A stretch of 64,000 nt of DNA, taken from the NCBI GenBank assembly GCA_965224415.1, contig CBDCZB010000001.1, positions 124,001 through 188,000 of the forward strand. Direction: 5' to 3'. Both the position numbers and the translations under genes were made by a program. Numbering within the stretch: position 1 is the stretch's first letter; the number at the start of each line of letters is the position of its first letter. The notes beneath the pieces were generated by a model. The model worked only from the letters and a program-made list of their open reading frames with translations, did not search any database and was not told the origin of the DNA. Shown here in pieces: positions 63,721 through 64,000 of this stretch. The DNA is from DAOUJI01 sp965224415. Lineage in GTDB: Bacteria; Chloroflexota; Dehalococcoidia; Lucifugimonadales; JAGWBF01.

Positions 63721-64000
63721 CTATTGGGCCGTCACTCCTCCGTCTATGACCATCTCGGACCCCGTCATGTAGGAGGACTCGTCCGAGGCCAGGAAGAGGA
63801 CGGCGTTGGCTATGTCGATGGTGTCTCCGATGCGGCCCAGGGGTATGCGGCCCATATAGTCGGGGTCTCTGGTGACTCCGCTTTGCCTGTACATGTCCGT
63901 TTCGATGGCTCCTGGGTGGATCGAGTTGCAGCGGATGCCGTCCTTGGCATGCTGGATGGCTGCGGCTTTGGTGAAGAGGCGGACTCCTCCCTTGGAGGCA
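63721..64000 (-). CDS. Short-chain dehydrogenase/reductase, 5' end cut by window
   Basis: The last 92 codons of an SDR run from the window edge to the TAG at 63721. ASKGGVRLFTKAAAIQHAKDGIRCNSIHPGAIETDM carries the region just after the catalytic Tyr, with the Lys. FLASDESSYMTGSEMVIDGGVT is the typical SDR C-terminus. The NAD-binding half lies outside, so substrate and coenzyme cannot be judged. Confidence 0.92.
   Translation of the reverse strand, partial: ASKGGVRLFTKAAAIQHAKDGIRCNSIHPGAIETDMYRQSGVTRDPDYMGRIPLGRIGDTIDIANAVLFLASDESSYMTGSEMVIDGGVTAQ

Overview
The window reads as about 64 kb of GC-rich (roughly 60% by eye) chromosome from an uncultivated bacterium, most likely Chloroflexota of the Dehalococcoidia/SAR202 type. 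This is inferred from gene content and not from a marker gene: many flavin/F420 luciferase-like (LLM) monooxygenases, an F420-type PPOX protein, hydantoinase A/B, a DUF3500 protein, a UbiD/UbiA/UbiX/UbiE quinone cluster, and families typical of such genomes (DUF4242, DUF6295). Genes are densely packed, often with overlapping stops and starts, and both strands are used.

Layout. 0-13 kb is mostly housekeeping: MFS exporter (cut by the window edge), tRNA-Glu, argC, endonuclease III, the tldD/tldE protease pair, a HEAT-repeat protein, a PPOX protein, a glutaredoxin, and a minus-strand run of xer recombinase, rpiB-like isomerase, tail-anchored protein and uvrC. 13-18 kb holds a zinc-ribbon protein and a menaquinone-type cluster ubiD-ubiA-ubiX-ubiE, followed by a cupin and a SRPBCC protein. 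18-23.4 kb (minus) carries hyuA-hyuB, an OsmC-family protein whose catalytic Cys codon is TGA (a probable selenoprotein), and a two-domain nucleotide protein. 23.7-32.5 kb (plus) is a coherent S-adenosylmethionine/methylthioadenosine/polyamine cluster: mtnA, MTA phosphorylase, rhodanese, PfkB kinase, ahcY, metK, phosphohexomutase, speD and speE.

32.5-37.1 kb is a disturbed region: a STAS protein with an in-frame TGA at its 5' end, a ThDP enzyme with two frameshifts, a membrane-anchored HNH nuclease with one frameshift, and an IS630-family element whose TA-flanked ends can be placed. 37.1-47.3 kb is an oxidative-metabolism region: Zn alcohol dehydrogenase, flavin halogenase-like enzyme, three tandem LLM paralogues, an alpha/beta hydrolase and two further LLM enzymes, with MITE-like and palindromic repeats between genes. 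47.5-50.4 kb is a broken lipoprotein metalloprotease with WVADG repeats. 50.4-64 kb holds an S9 peptidase and many small single-domain enzymes: EVE, VOC, ArsR/AHSA1 pair, dinB, DUF3500, dienelactone hydrolase, DUF1801, CocE-type hydrolase, ketopantoate reductase-like, nitroreductase, cupin, and an SDR cut by the edge. tRNA-Arg lies at 58.9 kb.

The strongest unusual signal is the OsmC gene with TGA exactly at the peroxidatic Cys codon and a hairpin just downstream. Other signals are the repeat-bearing broken protease, the membrane HNH nuclease beside an IS element, the halogenase/LLM cluster and the compact SAM-polyamine cluster. No CRISPR array, prophage or rRNA was seen.
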